Both the position numbers and the translations under genes were made by a program. Positions 11,480 through 22,295 of a DNA stretch of 64,000 nt are shown here, in pieces (positions within the stretch are counted from its first letter, which is position 1; each line of letters opens with the position of its first letter). Origin of the DNA: Phorcus lineatus (Eukaryota; Mollusca; Gastropoda; Trochida; Trochidae); contig OV121081.1 of assembly GCA_921293015.1 (NCBI GenBank), positions 62,001 to 126,000 of the forward strand, written 5' to 3'. The notes under the pieces were generated by a model, which searched no databases, was not told the origin of the DNA, and saw only the letters and a program-made list of their open reading frames with translations.

Positions 11480-11895
11480 TTCTAACACTTACTCTAGTCA
11501 TTACGGATCTAAACTAACACCTTACCCTTACTGTAACCTTTACGGATCTACCACTAAGATCTTACCCATACCATAACCTTTACGGATCTACCACTAATAC
11601 CTTACCCTTACCATTACCTTTAAGGATCTACCATTAAGATCTTACCCTTACCGTTACTTTTACGGATCTTCTACTTAGGTCCTACCCTGACTGTAACCAT
11701 TGCGAATCTACCATTTGATCTTACCCTTACCGTTACCCTCATGGATCTACCACTAAAGTCTACTTCTCACGGATCTACCACTTAAGTCTAACCCTCACGG
11801 ATCTACCATAAAGTCTAATCCTCACGGATCTACCACTAAAATCTTACCCTCACGGATCTACCACTAAAGTCTAACTCTCAAGGATCTACCATAAG
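11480..11895. repeat. minisatellite, units of about 40 bp shrinking to about 27 bp
   Basis: Units built on 'cggatctaccactaa' alternate with 'cttacccttaccgtaacctt'. The first half has a period near 40 bp. From about 11760 the TTACCCTTACC half is largely lost and the period drops to about 27 bp (ctcacggatctaccactaaa). The CTTACC runs resemble, but are not, telomere repeat. Confidence 0.88.
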
Positions 11896-12354
11896 AATTA
11901 ACACTCGTATCGTACCTTTTCAGATGTACCTCCTCAAAGACCTAGTGGAAATGACATGTACTCAGACTTAAAAACAAACTATCGGCTTCGCAACTAACAG
12001 TCATCCTATCGTAGTAATCTAGAACCCTGATCAAGGACAGCACCATTAGATAAGCATATCGTTGTATATTAGAAAATGTGCCATTTTAAAAAACTAACTA
12101 TAATAACCACGTTTGGTCAAGTCAGATATAATTTTATGAATATCGAAACAGTACAGATTATGTTTTGTCAGAGAAATGATACATGATATACAGTAATCTT
12201 TGATCATACTACTTTGAAATAATCGAGATCTGGTTTTCAGCATGTAACGTGATATGCTAGATAGATAACAGTGCACCAAAGTGATATTCCGTCTCACATC
12301 TTACACAAAATATGTCCACTGGAAAAGATCCCTGAACCAGATTTCCAATAACAG
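11896..12354. other. non-coding, nothing recognised
   Basis: AT-rich sequence between the minisatellite and the first exon of the plus-strand M14 pseudogene. The N-terminal exons expected for that gene were looked for here and not found. Confidence 0.4.
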
Positions 12355-12450
12355 TTCAAGAAAACAAAAAGAAGAATGATTTTCATCGAGGCTGGGATCC
12401 ATGCCCGGTAGTGGCTGTCATCTGCAGTAGCTAACTTCATCATATACCAG
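12355..12450 (+). pseudogene. M14-3 zinc-ligand exon with Glu72 changed to stop
   Basis: 96 bp between acceptor ...aataacag and donor GTGAGA, phase 0 at both ends. It reads FKKTKRRMIFIEAGIHAR, stop, WLSSAVANFIIYQ. The family motif is HAREW: His (12400-12402) is kept and the adjacent zinc ligand Glu (position 72 in bovine CPA numbering) is TAG at 12409-12411, one base from GAG. Confidence 0.88.
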
Positions 12451-12528
12451 GTGAGACACCTTTCTATCTTTCACATTCCTACACACTTACTAAAATTCTT
12501 ACACTTACAATCATACATAAAGTCTATA

Positions 12529-13075
12529 GAAGGGGATGTGTGCCAAATATGATATCATGTAAACTCGTAATTCGCAAGTTGTTACATGTCGTTCTCAACC
12601 ATGCAATTCTCGAAAAGACAAGTCCAAGTATGCAAACCTAACATTTCAATCCTGTAAAACTCAACTTGCTGTTCTCAACTTTACAAAGAAATGTCAAAGT
12701 CGAAACTTTTTTTAATTTCAAATAAGAGGGATATACACATTTAACAATGCTACAAGTAACGTTTTACAAATGGTAAATACAAAATGAAGAGTTGTAAAAT
12801 CAGCCTTACGAAACAGACTTTTGCATTTCGAGTTTTACATGAGTTGCACGGTTATGATTGTAATGTTCTGAAATACATCTGTACACGATTTCGCGTTAAC
12901 CATATTTGGAAGTTTAACGAAGACTGCCGATGATTTACGAGGATAATCGGTATTTGACAACAACGAGACTTCCCTGACCCAAGCTCCATGCAACGCTGTG
13001 CAAGCTTTCTGGATCGCGTTGAGTTGAGTCTATCGCAATGCGCGGAGCTTGGGCATGTGACTTTCACCTTAAAAT
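12529..13075 (+). repeat. left arm of the foldback element
   Basis: Inverted partner of 14622-15188. The outer end begins gaaggggatgtgtgcc. The inner end lies near ttcaccttaaaattatc. Confidence 0.88.
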
Positions 13076-14621
13076 TATCCAAGTTCTTATAAACTCGCGT
13101 AGGGTGTTACTTATCGAGCACCTAAGGAAAACAGCAACAATTGAAATAGAACACATATCATTTGCAACTAATTCTTATCTGACCATTATCAATTTGTTTT
13201 CTTGATTACGTCATTCTATAAAATATACCGGTGTTTATTGCAAGATAATTTCCGAACTTCGAAAAGGTCAATTTGATCGCGATTTTTGTGACGTCACCTC
13301 TTTTCGAGCCCCTCTGATTTTGTGACATAGTCAACGCATATTAACTTTTCAATATTTCAATAGTTAAAAATACTTAATCAATTTCGTAGCATAACAAATT
13401 TTTACAAAACTTAAAAGTAAAATTGTTTTCAAAGCACGTTTAGTAATTGTTATGACAATGGAATATGAGCGTTTCCAATGCCTTTGTTAAAGCATAGTTA
13501 CTGTTTAGACAATCTTTCAGCACCATACTTAGTTAATTAATTTTAAATGATTATTATTTAATGACATCTCCTAATTATGATTTATCACTAGAAGAATAAT
13601 GGTTTACATTTACTTAACTGATGTGACGTTTGATTTTATGTTGTCACCAAGGCGCACTTGCGTAATAATCCCTTCAGTTGTGCACTTGCACATAGTTGAT
13701 GAACACAGTTGGTAACATTGGTAATTAAACACACCTTTAGATAAAATTCAAGATATACACAACGTGAATCGTTGACAATTAACTATCATTGTTGAAGACC
13801 CCTAAGTTATACGAATGGAAATGTATAATCTTGTATTTCAAATACTTCTTAGAATTTTTGATGATTACAAAGGTATTTTGATTTAAATTTTTGATGATAT
13901 CTGAATTTGCAAGAGCTTAAAATTTGGCAAATATGTATTGAACAATGTCCCGACGTTCACTGGCGGCCTGCCAGACCGGGCAAAAATAGACCGTTCGCTT
14001 ATACCCTTACTGTCGATCGGGCGGAGAGTTAAAAATAACATGTCACATGATGCCAGTCATGTGATATTGACATGTTCTTCAATCAAATTTAGTTCAAACT
14101 GTCTACAAACGTCTTGTTTTGGAACGTTCGTAGCTTTAAAACATGACTATAAACAGTATTAGTTGAAATCAATGTTTCTTTTAACGGAATAATATTTATT
14201 GGTTAAACGACCAAATGAAAGAATAACAAACTAAAACAATAATTCTTTTCAATGAGTTTTTAACTTTCCTCTAACTTTAGGCTACGTTGTGTAGGCCTAA
14301 TTATTTTCTGTTGATTTGAAAGTATTACATGCCCGTGGTAACTTGGGGATACAATATAGATATATTTTTTCTACTGTTATTTGTCTTTGCGCGTCAAGTA
14401 CGTCGTTGTTTCATTATTCTAAAACCAGTATCATAATTTGGTGAGTTGGTGATTTTTTATAGTGAATGATTTCGATGCAGTAAGTTGTGCAGAATTTAGT
14501 GACCAGTAAAATCTAACCAAGAATTAAAGATAATAATATTATTTTATGAGATAAACCTCGTGTCTAACCCCTTCAAAAACAGTAGAAAAATATATGTAGA
14601 TCTATATTGACCAAGATTTTT

Positions 14622-15188
14622 GATAAAAGGTGATGGTAACAAGCCCAAACTCCGCGCATTACGATGGACTCAATTCAACGCTATCCGGAAAGCTTGCACA
14701 GCGTTGCATGGAGCTTGGATCAGGGAGGTCTCGCTGTTGTCAAATACAGATCATCCTCGGAAATCATCCGCAGTCTTCGTTAAACTTCCAAATATGGTCA
14801 TTGCGAAATCGTGTACAGATGTATTTCGGAACAATGCAATCATAACCATGCAACTCATGTAAAACTCGAAATGCAAAAGTCTGTTTCGTAAGGCTGATTT
14901 TACAACTCTTCATTTTGTATTTACCATTTGTAAAACGTAACTTGTAGCATTGCTAAATGTGTATATCCCTCTTATTTAAAATTAGAAAAATTAGTTTCGA
15001 CTTTGACATTTCTAGAATAACATTTGAACTTTGTAAAGTTGAGAACAGAAAGTTGAGTTTTACAAGATTGAAATGTTAGTTTTGCATACTTGGACTTGTC
15101 TTTTCGAGAATTGCATGGCTGAGAACGACATGTTACAACTTGCGAATTACGAGTTTACATGATTATATTTTTGGCACACATCCCCTTC
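14622..15188 (-). repeat. right arm of the foldback element
   Basis: Inverted partner of 12529-13075. Differences are scattered substitutions and short indels, so the arms are not recent copies of each other. Confidence 0.88.
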
Positions 15189-15334
15189 CATATTATGGAA
15201 TGACCCTGATGTGATGTGACTTTGTATGCCATCAGATTTACACCCGCCGAATTGAAATGAATAAAAAGAAAAAGATTTGAAAGAAACACTAAGAATCTCT
15301 TTATTGTCTATTTATGCTGATGGGTACTATTAAA

Positions 15335-15589
15335 GTGGACAGCGTTGCGATTCTAGGTTCCGGGCCATCGACAAGATACAAGTTTGCAAACTGAGTTCTG
15401 CAGTAAAGAGTGCTAGCCCTAGTGCGGGAGGAAGTGGGCGTGGCTCTCACATATGTGTGGGAGATAATGCCTGACAACGACCACGGCTACGAGGGCTTCT
15501 CACCCCCAGCAACCAAAGCGGATGATTACAGTAGAACTATCTGGGCTGGCATCAATTCTTATGCACGCGCTCTAGAAGAAGGATACTAG
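15335..15589 (+). pseudogene. M14-3 C-terminal exon, frameshifted
   Basis: The first part reads AIDKIQV...SASPSAGGSG, like the substrate-pocket loop before the catalytic Glu. After a frame change it reads VALTYVWEIMPDNDHGYEGF and then SPPATKADDYSRTIWAGI to TAG at 15587-15589. YVWEI corresponds to the YTWEL motif of the intact gene (catalytic Glu). About six to nine residues between GGSG and VALTY, including the DW pair, are missing. Confidence 0.8.
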
Positions 15590-15772
15590 ACAAAGTGCGC
15601 CCGATACAAGGTTGGACCTTGGCACGGATTATTAATGGTATATGTAAATGAAGATCAATTAATCAAATTAAGCTGTCCTGATCAGACACGTGTATGGTTT
15701 AAACTGTCACAGGTTACCAAATCTCGCGTTTTTTTCTACTGTATGACAAAGCTGATTATCACTTTGTATGTA

Positions 15773-17072
15773 AACTGACGGGCAAAAGTCAGTATATGGC
15801 TATTTTGACAGCTTGTGACAAAACCAAACGAAACATTTTTTCCATAACTTTAATTCATCACAATCAACAACCAATTACGACTTAAATAACAACAAAAGTG
15901 CAAGTTCTTTGTTAAACGTGTCTGACATCTTGATCCTCAAACACGCATGGCGTCGATTATCTCGGAATCGATCGTGAAAGAATATAACGGGGCCAAGTTT
16001 ATGAGTCACTGGATGGATCATTCATTAACAAGAGAGTCAGTAACGGTTGTGACCACCCTCTGCGTGGATGCATGCCCTCAAACGTCTCCTCATTGACGTC
16101 AAACGGCGGATGACGTTAATGGGAATGCGGTTTCACTCTTCCGTCAGGGCTTGCTCCAGTTGTTGTCTATTCTGTGGAACTTGTTGTCGTCTTCTGATTT
16201 GTCTGTCCAGATGATCCTATATGTGTTCAATAGGATTCATATCCGGTGAGTAGGCTGGCCATGGCAAAACATCGACGTTATTTCTCTGCAGAAAGTCACG
16301 GGTATATCTGGCAGTGTGGGGTCTCATATTGTCCTGTTGAAAATGAAACCATGGGGTTGATTCGGTATGAAGGGTACCGCAACTTGCTGCAAAATCTGTC
16401 AAAAAATACCTTCGCGCATTGAGATTCCCTTGCATGATCACTAAACGGGCCTTCTGGTTTCCACAGATCCCACCCAAACCATAACACCACCTCCATATGC
16501 GTGAACCTCTCTGATGCATGGCCGTGCCAAACGTTCCCCTGCCCGACGGTATACCCGTTCCCTGCCATCAGCTCTGTAGAGGGTGAAACGACTTTCATCA
16601 GAAAACAGAATTCGTTGCCATTGTCACACTTGCCATCTGTAAACTTGTCTTGCCCTGCGAAGTCTGTTTTGGCGATGTCTGAGGGTCAGGACCATGCCGC
16701 GGAAGGGCCGATAAGAACTGATACCAGCAGCTTGCAATTTTCGGGTCACTATCCGTCGACATACACAATGTCCAAGTGCTTTTTCTGCCGTAGTCGTCGC
16801 AGTCACAAACCTGTTCCTGAGATGACTTGTCCGGATAAAACGGTCTTCCCGGTCTGTAGTAAACCATGGCCGTCCACTTCTTGGCCTGTCGTGAGTACTT
16901 CCAGTGTTTCTGTAACGTGAGAGCAGCCTACTGATATTTGCTGGCGTGCAGTTGAAGGTTCTCGCAATGTGAGCTTGAGAAGCTCCCATATCTCTCATTC
17001 CAATGCCTCGCTCTCTCTGTATTTGCGCTTACGTCGGCATTCTTTATATATATTAACTTTTGCCCGTCAGTT
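15773..17072 (-). mobile_element. Tc1/mariner element, 1300 bp, TA target duplication
   Basis: The terminal inverted repeats begin aactgacgggcaaaag on both ends and are flanked by TA (15771-15772 and 17073-17074). One degraded transposase lies on the minus strand. Confidence 0.92.
16100..16998 (-). pseudogene. Tc1-like transposase with frameshifts
   Basis: From 16998 leftwards: helix-turn-helix region MRDMGASQAHIARTFNCT with RLLSRYRNTGS and the GRPW hinge (both DNA-binding helices), then a catalytic region containing GDGRERVY-like residues, HFQQDNMRPHTAR (second Asp) and SPDMNPIEHI (acidic third residue), then DHLDRQIRRR. Frameshifts near 16610 and 16500 and a stop after EHI break it. It is more complete than the Tc1 at 7601 because the DNA-binding part survives. 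The two have different termini and belong to different families. Confidence 0.88.
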
Positions 17073-17992
17073 TAATTTCTAGGAGTTATCTGAAAATCCA
17101 AAATAACTAACAGTTCTCATTGCACCTCAATTGTCCTCAAAAGAGCCGATAATTCCAGGGATATATCAGTAGTAGATGAGTGATTGATTATAACATGTTT
17201 CTGATTTCATTAATTTTTTCTCATAAAGCCCTAAATGATATTAAAAATGTGAAATAGCAATCTGCTTGTTCTCGTTAAAACGTTTGATTACGTTTAGCGT
17301 TGGGGTTAGAGTTAGGTTTAGGGATAGGAACTTTGTCACTAAAAAGATTAAAAACCAATGCAATTGGAAAATGTTGGGAGAAGATGTTTTTACACTTATT
17401 TTTTAATGTTTTCTCCCTGTTTTGCCAAACTGAATACATGCGGCTTTCCCAGTTATATTTATAGCTCTTCTGACAATTTCCTTACCAAAACGAATGTAAT
17501 CAACGGCCTCACAAACAGGTAAGCATCTTGTTTATTCTAAAGAGGGAAAGGATGTGAGGCAATCATTTGTGCCCATCAGCGCTACACCAGAAACTGACTT
17601 TCTTTCTTGTTTTGCTAGCTTCAGTAATCAATCTCTGTTAGTTAATGTCTTGTTTAACTGTTTTCAGTAATCAATCTATGTTAGTTAATGTCTTGTTTAA
17701 CTGCCTAGAGTAGTATATGTCAATTAATGTCGACATCCATCTGAACTAATTGAACGCCAAAACATTTTCGACTTTGAATATATATGTATATATGTATATA
17801 TTCCTTCTCAAATCATGTTCAGTATCATTTGCCTGATAACGGAGTTAGTATCTGATAGTATACCGAAACGTCGCAATCCTGCAATAAAGAAGTTGTAAAT
17901 TCATATAACTTGTTCTCCATTCATCTCACCAACGTCTGAATGTCTGTCAAAGAAAGTATTTGGTCCTTAGGCTGGACATAGGATACGTCAAT
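17073..17992. other. non-coding with small repeats
   Basis: Holds a 41-bp direct repeat (17621-17702), an AT/GT microsatellite (17778-17805) and a patch near 17835-17890 ending CCGAAACGTCGCAAT...CAATAAAGAAG, which resembles the 3' tail of a retroelement. A short TTAGGG-like run (17297-17327) is present. No gene seen. Confidence 0.5.
17621..17702. repeat. 41-bp direct repeat, two copies
   Basis: Two adjacent copies of 'ttcagtaatcaatctctgtt agttaatg...' differ by one or two bases. Confidence 0.8.
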
Positions 17993-17997
17993 GTCAT

Positions 17998-18978
17998 TGT
18001 TTCGATCAAAGCGTACAAACAAGTATCTTCTTCCTTATTTCATTTATTTGGATGCTTTCTTCTCTTATAGTTCTTATTATTAGTACAGATTGACTGAAAA
18101 CAAAACAAAAGTCTTATTTACTAACATGTAAAATAAAGCAGTCTTATATTGAATGAAAATATTGCCTTGAACTTGAAATAAGCAGTACACAGTAATAAGT
18201 AATAATACCTTCAAATGCCTTATGCATTTATGAACTAAATGCCTTATGCAATTATGAAATAACTGCCTTATGCAATTATATAATGGAAAATTACTTTATC
18301 CAAAGAGAAAACGATTAAGTTTCTTAATTATCAAAGCAAAACTATTACATGTATGTGAAGATATACAAATATATGCTTATTGAAATGAAATAATTTCTTG
18401 AAATTGCCTTATGCAATAATATAGAGTAATAATCATTTAATAAATAAAATACTAAGTCAATCAAATACAGTACATAAATTACTATTGGCTTTATGCCAAA
18501 CTTCTTCAAAAGGATTTATTAAAATTATATAAAAATAAAAGCCAAAAAGCTTGAAAATAGTTGATGATTTGTTAAGGGTATTTACGGTAATTCTACAAAA
18601 CATAAAACAATAAAATAAATCTAACCTAAAATGTTTACCAGACGAAAAATAGTAATAAACCCAAAAAAATGCACTAACAAAAAAACTTTGAAAGTTTACC
18701 TATTTCTTATTCATAGAAAATAGCATAAAAACATGATAACATATGATCGGTTGAAAAAACACCAGATATGTGATAAACTGAAATAAATTAGCCTACAAAT
18801 TTGCCTACTTAACTATAGGATTTTGATGAGAAAGATTAACAATAAATTTTTCATGCTAAAATAAAGTTACCGTTTGTTTGGGATGGCATTTTGGGATTGT
18901 AACAAAACTTCTTTTTCCAGCAAAAATAAAATGCGCCTTTTACGCAGTGTAGGAGAAAAGGTGATTTTGGCCGTTACA
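17998..18978 (-). repeat. 3' LTR of the outer BEL element
   Basis: 981 bp, matching 30386-30870 plus 33564-34048. It contains three or four copies of TGCCTTATGCA(A/T)TTAT (about 18216-18290 and 18406). The sequence on its 3' LTR side at 18979-18995 (tactggctccataatac) would be the polypurine side on the minus strand. Confidence 0.93.
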
Positions 18979-19240
18979 TACTGGCTCCATAATACTTATT
19001 TTACAATTACTATCCTCATAAATTCTAATGGCCAAAAAATATACAAAAGGAAATAAATGTTAATTGAAAATGAATATTGAAAAATAAATGTTCCCTTAAA
19101 TTAACCTAAAGTTTGTACATACGTGAAATATTATCCATTGGTACACAAGTTGAACATGATTTACTTATATAAGCAATAAACAATGTCACTAGGTCTTGGT
19201 CACTTCCAAGCATTCAATCTTTCAAAAGGATAGTCTCAAC

Positions 19241-20430
19241 TTATGAGTCTGCTTCTAACAGCATGCAGAGTTTGTCCAGAGGTCTAGTAAGTTGGGACAA
19301 GCTTGTCCGGACTTTCCCATTTCGAATAAGTCCTCTCTTATCCGGAAAAACTTCAATGATTCTGCCCATTTTCCATGAGCTTCGAGGGGCGCTGTCAATC
19401 AATAGAACGATGTCGCCAACCGTGACATTCCTCTCCTTTTGAATCCATTCCTGGCGTGACTGTAGCAGAGGCAGGTACTCTTTCCCCAACCTTTGCCAAA
19501 AAAACATTGGCAAGAAACTGCACATGTCTCCATCGCTGCTTTATGTAGCTGTCGTCCTCCGAGACACCGGGAATCCTATTGTCACAACCATGAAGACGAA
19601 GTAGGTGGTTAGGCGTAAGTAGAGATAAGTCACTGGGGTTGCTTGGATTACTAGTTATTTGTCTGGAATTCAGGATGGCCTCTACTTCACAAAGCAATGT
19701 GAGTAAACTGTCATCATCTAGATTGTGGATTTGCTGGTGAAGTAAGCCATTTAACACCTTCCTTACACTTCTTATCAACCGCTCCCAAACACCGCCATGG
19801 TGGGATCCAAATGGTGGGTTGAATTTCTACACAATATATCTTTGTAATAGCTCCTTATGAACTTGATTCCAACTGTCTATCCCTTGACGCAATTCCTTTT
19901 CACATCCAATCAGATTTGTACCATTATCTGACCATATCAGTTTAGGGGTCCCCCTCCTTGCGATGAATCTTCTTAGACAGTTGATACAAGAATCTGTAGT
20001 CAGAGAGTTTGCTACTTCTAAATGTACAGCACGTGATGTCATGCAAGAGAATATTACACCGTATCGCTTAACTTCAGCCCTACCACGTAGAAGGGCGCAA
20101 AGTAATCCATACCTGTATGTGAAAATTGAGGCTCATCTGACACTAGTCGATTACTTGGCAGATCTGCCATCTTTTGACTCATCTGGTTGGCTCTGTACTT
20201 GCGGCATACTACACACTTTGACACCTGGTGATTGATAAGTGTTCCTGCGCCAGGGATCCAGTACTTTTGTCGCAAGGCACTTAAAATTGAATTCTTTCCA
20301 AGATGTCCTACTGACCTGTGGATATGAGGCTGTCTTTTGGTATAAGTACAGGATGTTTGGAGTCAAATGAAATTTCTGCTCTTTGTAGACGACCGCCAAC
20401 TCTGATCACTCCATCTTCCAAGATAGGGTC
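19241..20430 (-). pseudogene. outer BEL integrase and DUF5641-like tail
   Basis: Reading leftwards: integrase zinc finger with CVVCRKYRANQ (about 20215), GMDYFAPF with the first catalytic Asp (about 20110), HLEVANSL and SDNGTNLIG with the second Asp (about 19925), then RSVRKVLNGLLHQ, SLLTPNHLLRL and the DUF5641-like TVGDIVLLIDSAPRSSWKMG to the stop at 19241. At least two frameshifts (about 19800 and 20050) and a lost catalytic Glu region make it non-functional. Confidence 0.85.
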
Positions 20431-20969
20431 CAGTCTGTACACTGTGCTTGCTTTCTTTATTCTTTGATTCTTTGACTTCAGAACTTCAAGCTCTCCACTC
20501 TAATGCTCATTTTGAACATAGCTAATAAGAGCCTTTTCAGCATCTTCCAAGTTCTTGACAGATAGCTAGGAAGTTGATACTTCATTCAGTTCTCTTATCT
20601 TCACTTGATTCAGATTTGAATTTCTGCTTGATTCTTTGTCTCAGATTTTCCTTGACAAGAAGAATCCATCCTACAATTCTCTTGAGCTTTGTCCAACTAG
20701 AAAAGTAGTTCAACAGTCTTGTTATGGTACTTGTCACACTCACGAGAGACACATTCACCGTCCTTTCTTTACTTCACAGTCACCATTATCCAAATGCAGC
20801 AGAATCTTATCAAGTTGACGCCATTCCTGGTTGGATCATACAAGAATTTTGACCCATGAAACTAAAAGTCTGAAGATAAGAATTGATCAATGTTCATACC
20901 TCTAAAGGCAGCATCTTCTGGATTGAGCTTTGATTCAATATACCTCCATTGAGTGACTTAAGATCCATC

Positions 20970-21620
20970 TCATATAACAGCTACACGATTTGCGACAAAG
21001 GTTTGATATCTTGATTTCTCATTGTTGATGTATTTAAGTACTGCCATGCTGTCAGTCCAAAAGAGTATGTCGTTGATTTCATATTCGAACTCAGCAACAA
21101 TGAACTTGCACAACTTGACTGAGACTGACGCGGCTGTCAGTTCCATTCTAGGGATCGTCATTTTCTTCAAGGGGGCAACTCGTGACTTTGACATTACCAA
21201 AGAGCAATGAACTTGATTCAAGCTGTTTGTTACACGAATGTATGCAACAAGTTCTTATCCTACTTCTGAAGCATCAGAAAACATGTGAAGCTCACAGCTA
21301 ACAACTTCACCAAAGTTTGCAGGCTTGTAACACCGAGGAATGTTTATGTTTTCAAGATAAGGTAATTCATGCAACCACTTTTCCCGAGCTTGTTGATGTA
21401 TTTCTTGTAAAGGATCATCCCAACCCAACTTCAGCTGACAAAGTTCCTGTTGCAGAATTTTGGCTTTCAGAATGAATGGAGATGCTTATCCCAGAGGATC
21501 ATAAACTGAGCTTGTAACAGATAACAATCCTCTTCTTGTCAAGGGTTTGTCTTTTGCTTGTATCTTGAATCCAATCTTGTCATCTTCTACCGACAGTAGA
21601 TACCTAAGGCTCTCTCATAG
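20970..21620 (-). pseudogene. outer BEL RT connection and RNase H remnant
   Basis: RNase H reads ELHMFSDAS (about 21285), IPRMELTAASVSVKLC and ILFWTDSMAVLKYINNEKSR (about 21075-21020), with its acidic residues retained. Stops occur at about 21249 and 21485. It follows the RT remnant. Confidence 0.82.
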
Positions 21621-21629
21621 AGAAGTTTG

Positions 21630-22184
21630 TCAGTTGTAAGATCTAACATCGTGACTGTTAGTTGTCCATTTTGTCACGCGAAACCAACCTCTACTACACA
21701 TCTCACTGACTCCATCAATCAAAGACACTGCTTCGCCGACCATGGGTTCTTGTCTTAATCTTAACAACATTCTTAACAGGCTGTTTAGTAGGTTTGGTCC
21801 AGATAAAAGCTCTGTGTTAAGTGAAACTCCATTACAGAAAACGGCGCAGTCAAAGATGACTCTTATCTTATCTTGCTTGTGTGGGTGGTAAACTGCATGG
21901 TGGGGAATGTACCATTCTTTACCTTCTGCGCATTCAAACTTGTTGTCTGGAATCTCTTCAGCATACTTCTTGTCCAGGAGACTCTGCATGAAACTTTTAT
22001 AGTCTTCGTAAAACTTGTCATTCTTGAGCAGTTTTCTTCTGAGACTTTCAAGATGCTGTAATACCATTCGGCGGTTGTCAGGAAAGTGGACGTCATCACT
22101 TCGAAATGGCAAATTGATGTAGTAGTGTCCATCAAATTGCTGAATTGACCTCTTTACCTTTTCCGTGAATTTCTTGTCTTCCAA
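21630..22184 (-). pseudogene. outer BEL RT, catalytic YVDD core deleted
   Basis: An open stretch of 184 codons encodes the RT fingers (WYIPHHAVYHPHKQDKIRVI; LLSGPNLLNSLL) and then jumps from RLRQEPMVGE to GWFRVTKWTTNSHDV. In the other two BEL elements the palm with FYVDDCL lies between these landmarks. The deletion of roughly 350-400 bp keeps the frame, which is unusual for random decay. Confidence 0.82.
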
Positions 22185-22295
22185 TTATGGTTTGGTCCTT
22201 TCATCAGAGAGCGACTCTGAAAAATCAAAATCTATTGACCGTACTCTATACAACTTTCTCTAATTTCTGCGAGTTCTCCAACTCTTCAATTGCGG

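Larger units (their letters stand above)
12529..15188. mobile_element. foldback DNA element with long terminal inverted repeats
   Basis: The left arm 12529-13075 and right arm 14622-15188 are inverted copies along nearly their whole length. Shared landmarks include gaaggggatgtgtgccaaa at the outer ends and CGTGTACAGATGTATTTC and AGCTTGCACAGCGTTGCATG inside. The 1.5-kb centre (13076-14621) has no recognisable transposase. The outer flanks (ctata / catat) give no certain target duplication. The arms share an open frame (AIRKACTALHGAW) with many amino acid changes between arms, so I do not call it a gene. Confidence 0.88.
12355..15589 (+). pseudogene. M14A carboxypeptidase pseudogene split by a foldback element
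   Basis: Two pieces of an M14A carboxypeptidase lie on the plus strand. The exon at 12355-12450 holds the zinc-ligand region. A C-terminal piece lies at about 15335-15589. The exons that should carry NPDGY, the arginine motifs and the second zinc-ligand His are absent. The 2660-bp inverted-repeat element at 12529-15188 fills almost all the gap. The zinc-binding Glu codon is TAG and the C-terminal piece has an internal deletion with frameshift, so no working enzyme can be made. It is opposite in strand to the other two M14 loci here. Confidence 0.82.

Noticed and set aside
13938-14162. 74-codon frame in the centre of the foldback element
   Set aside because: No domain resemblance. It lies in sequence without other coding signs, so I could not support a transposase.
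14620-14862. 80-codon frame shared by both foldback arms
   Set aside because: Open in one arm only and with many replacement differences between arms. No protein family recognised.
17297-17327. Telomere-like TTAGGG run
   Set aside because: Too short and irregular (GTTGGGGTTAGAGTTAGGTTTAGGG) to be an interstitial telomere.
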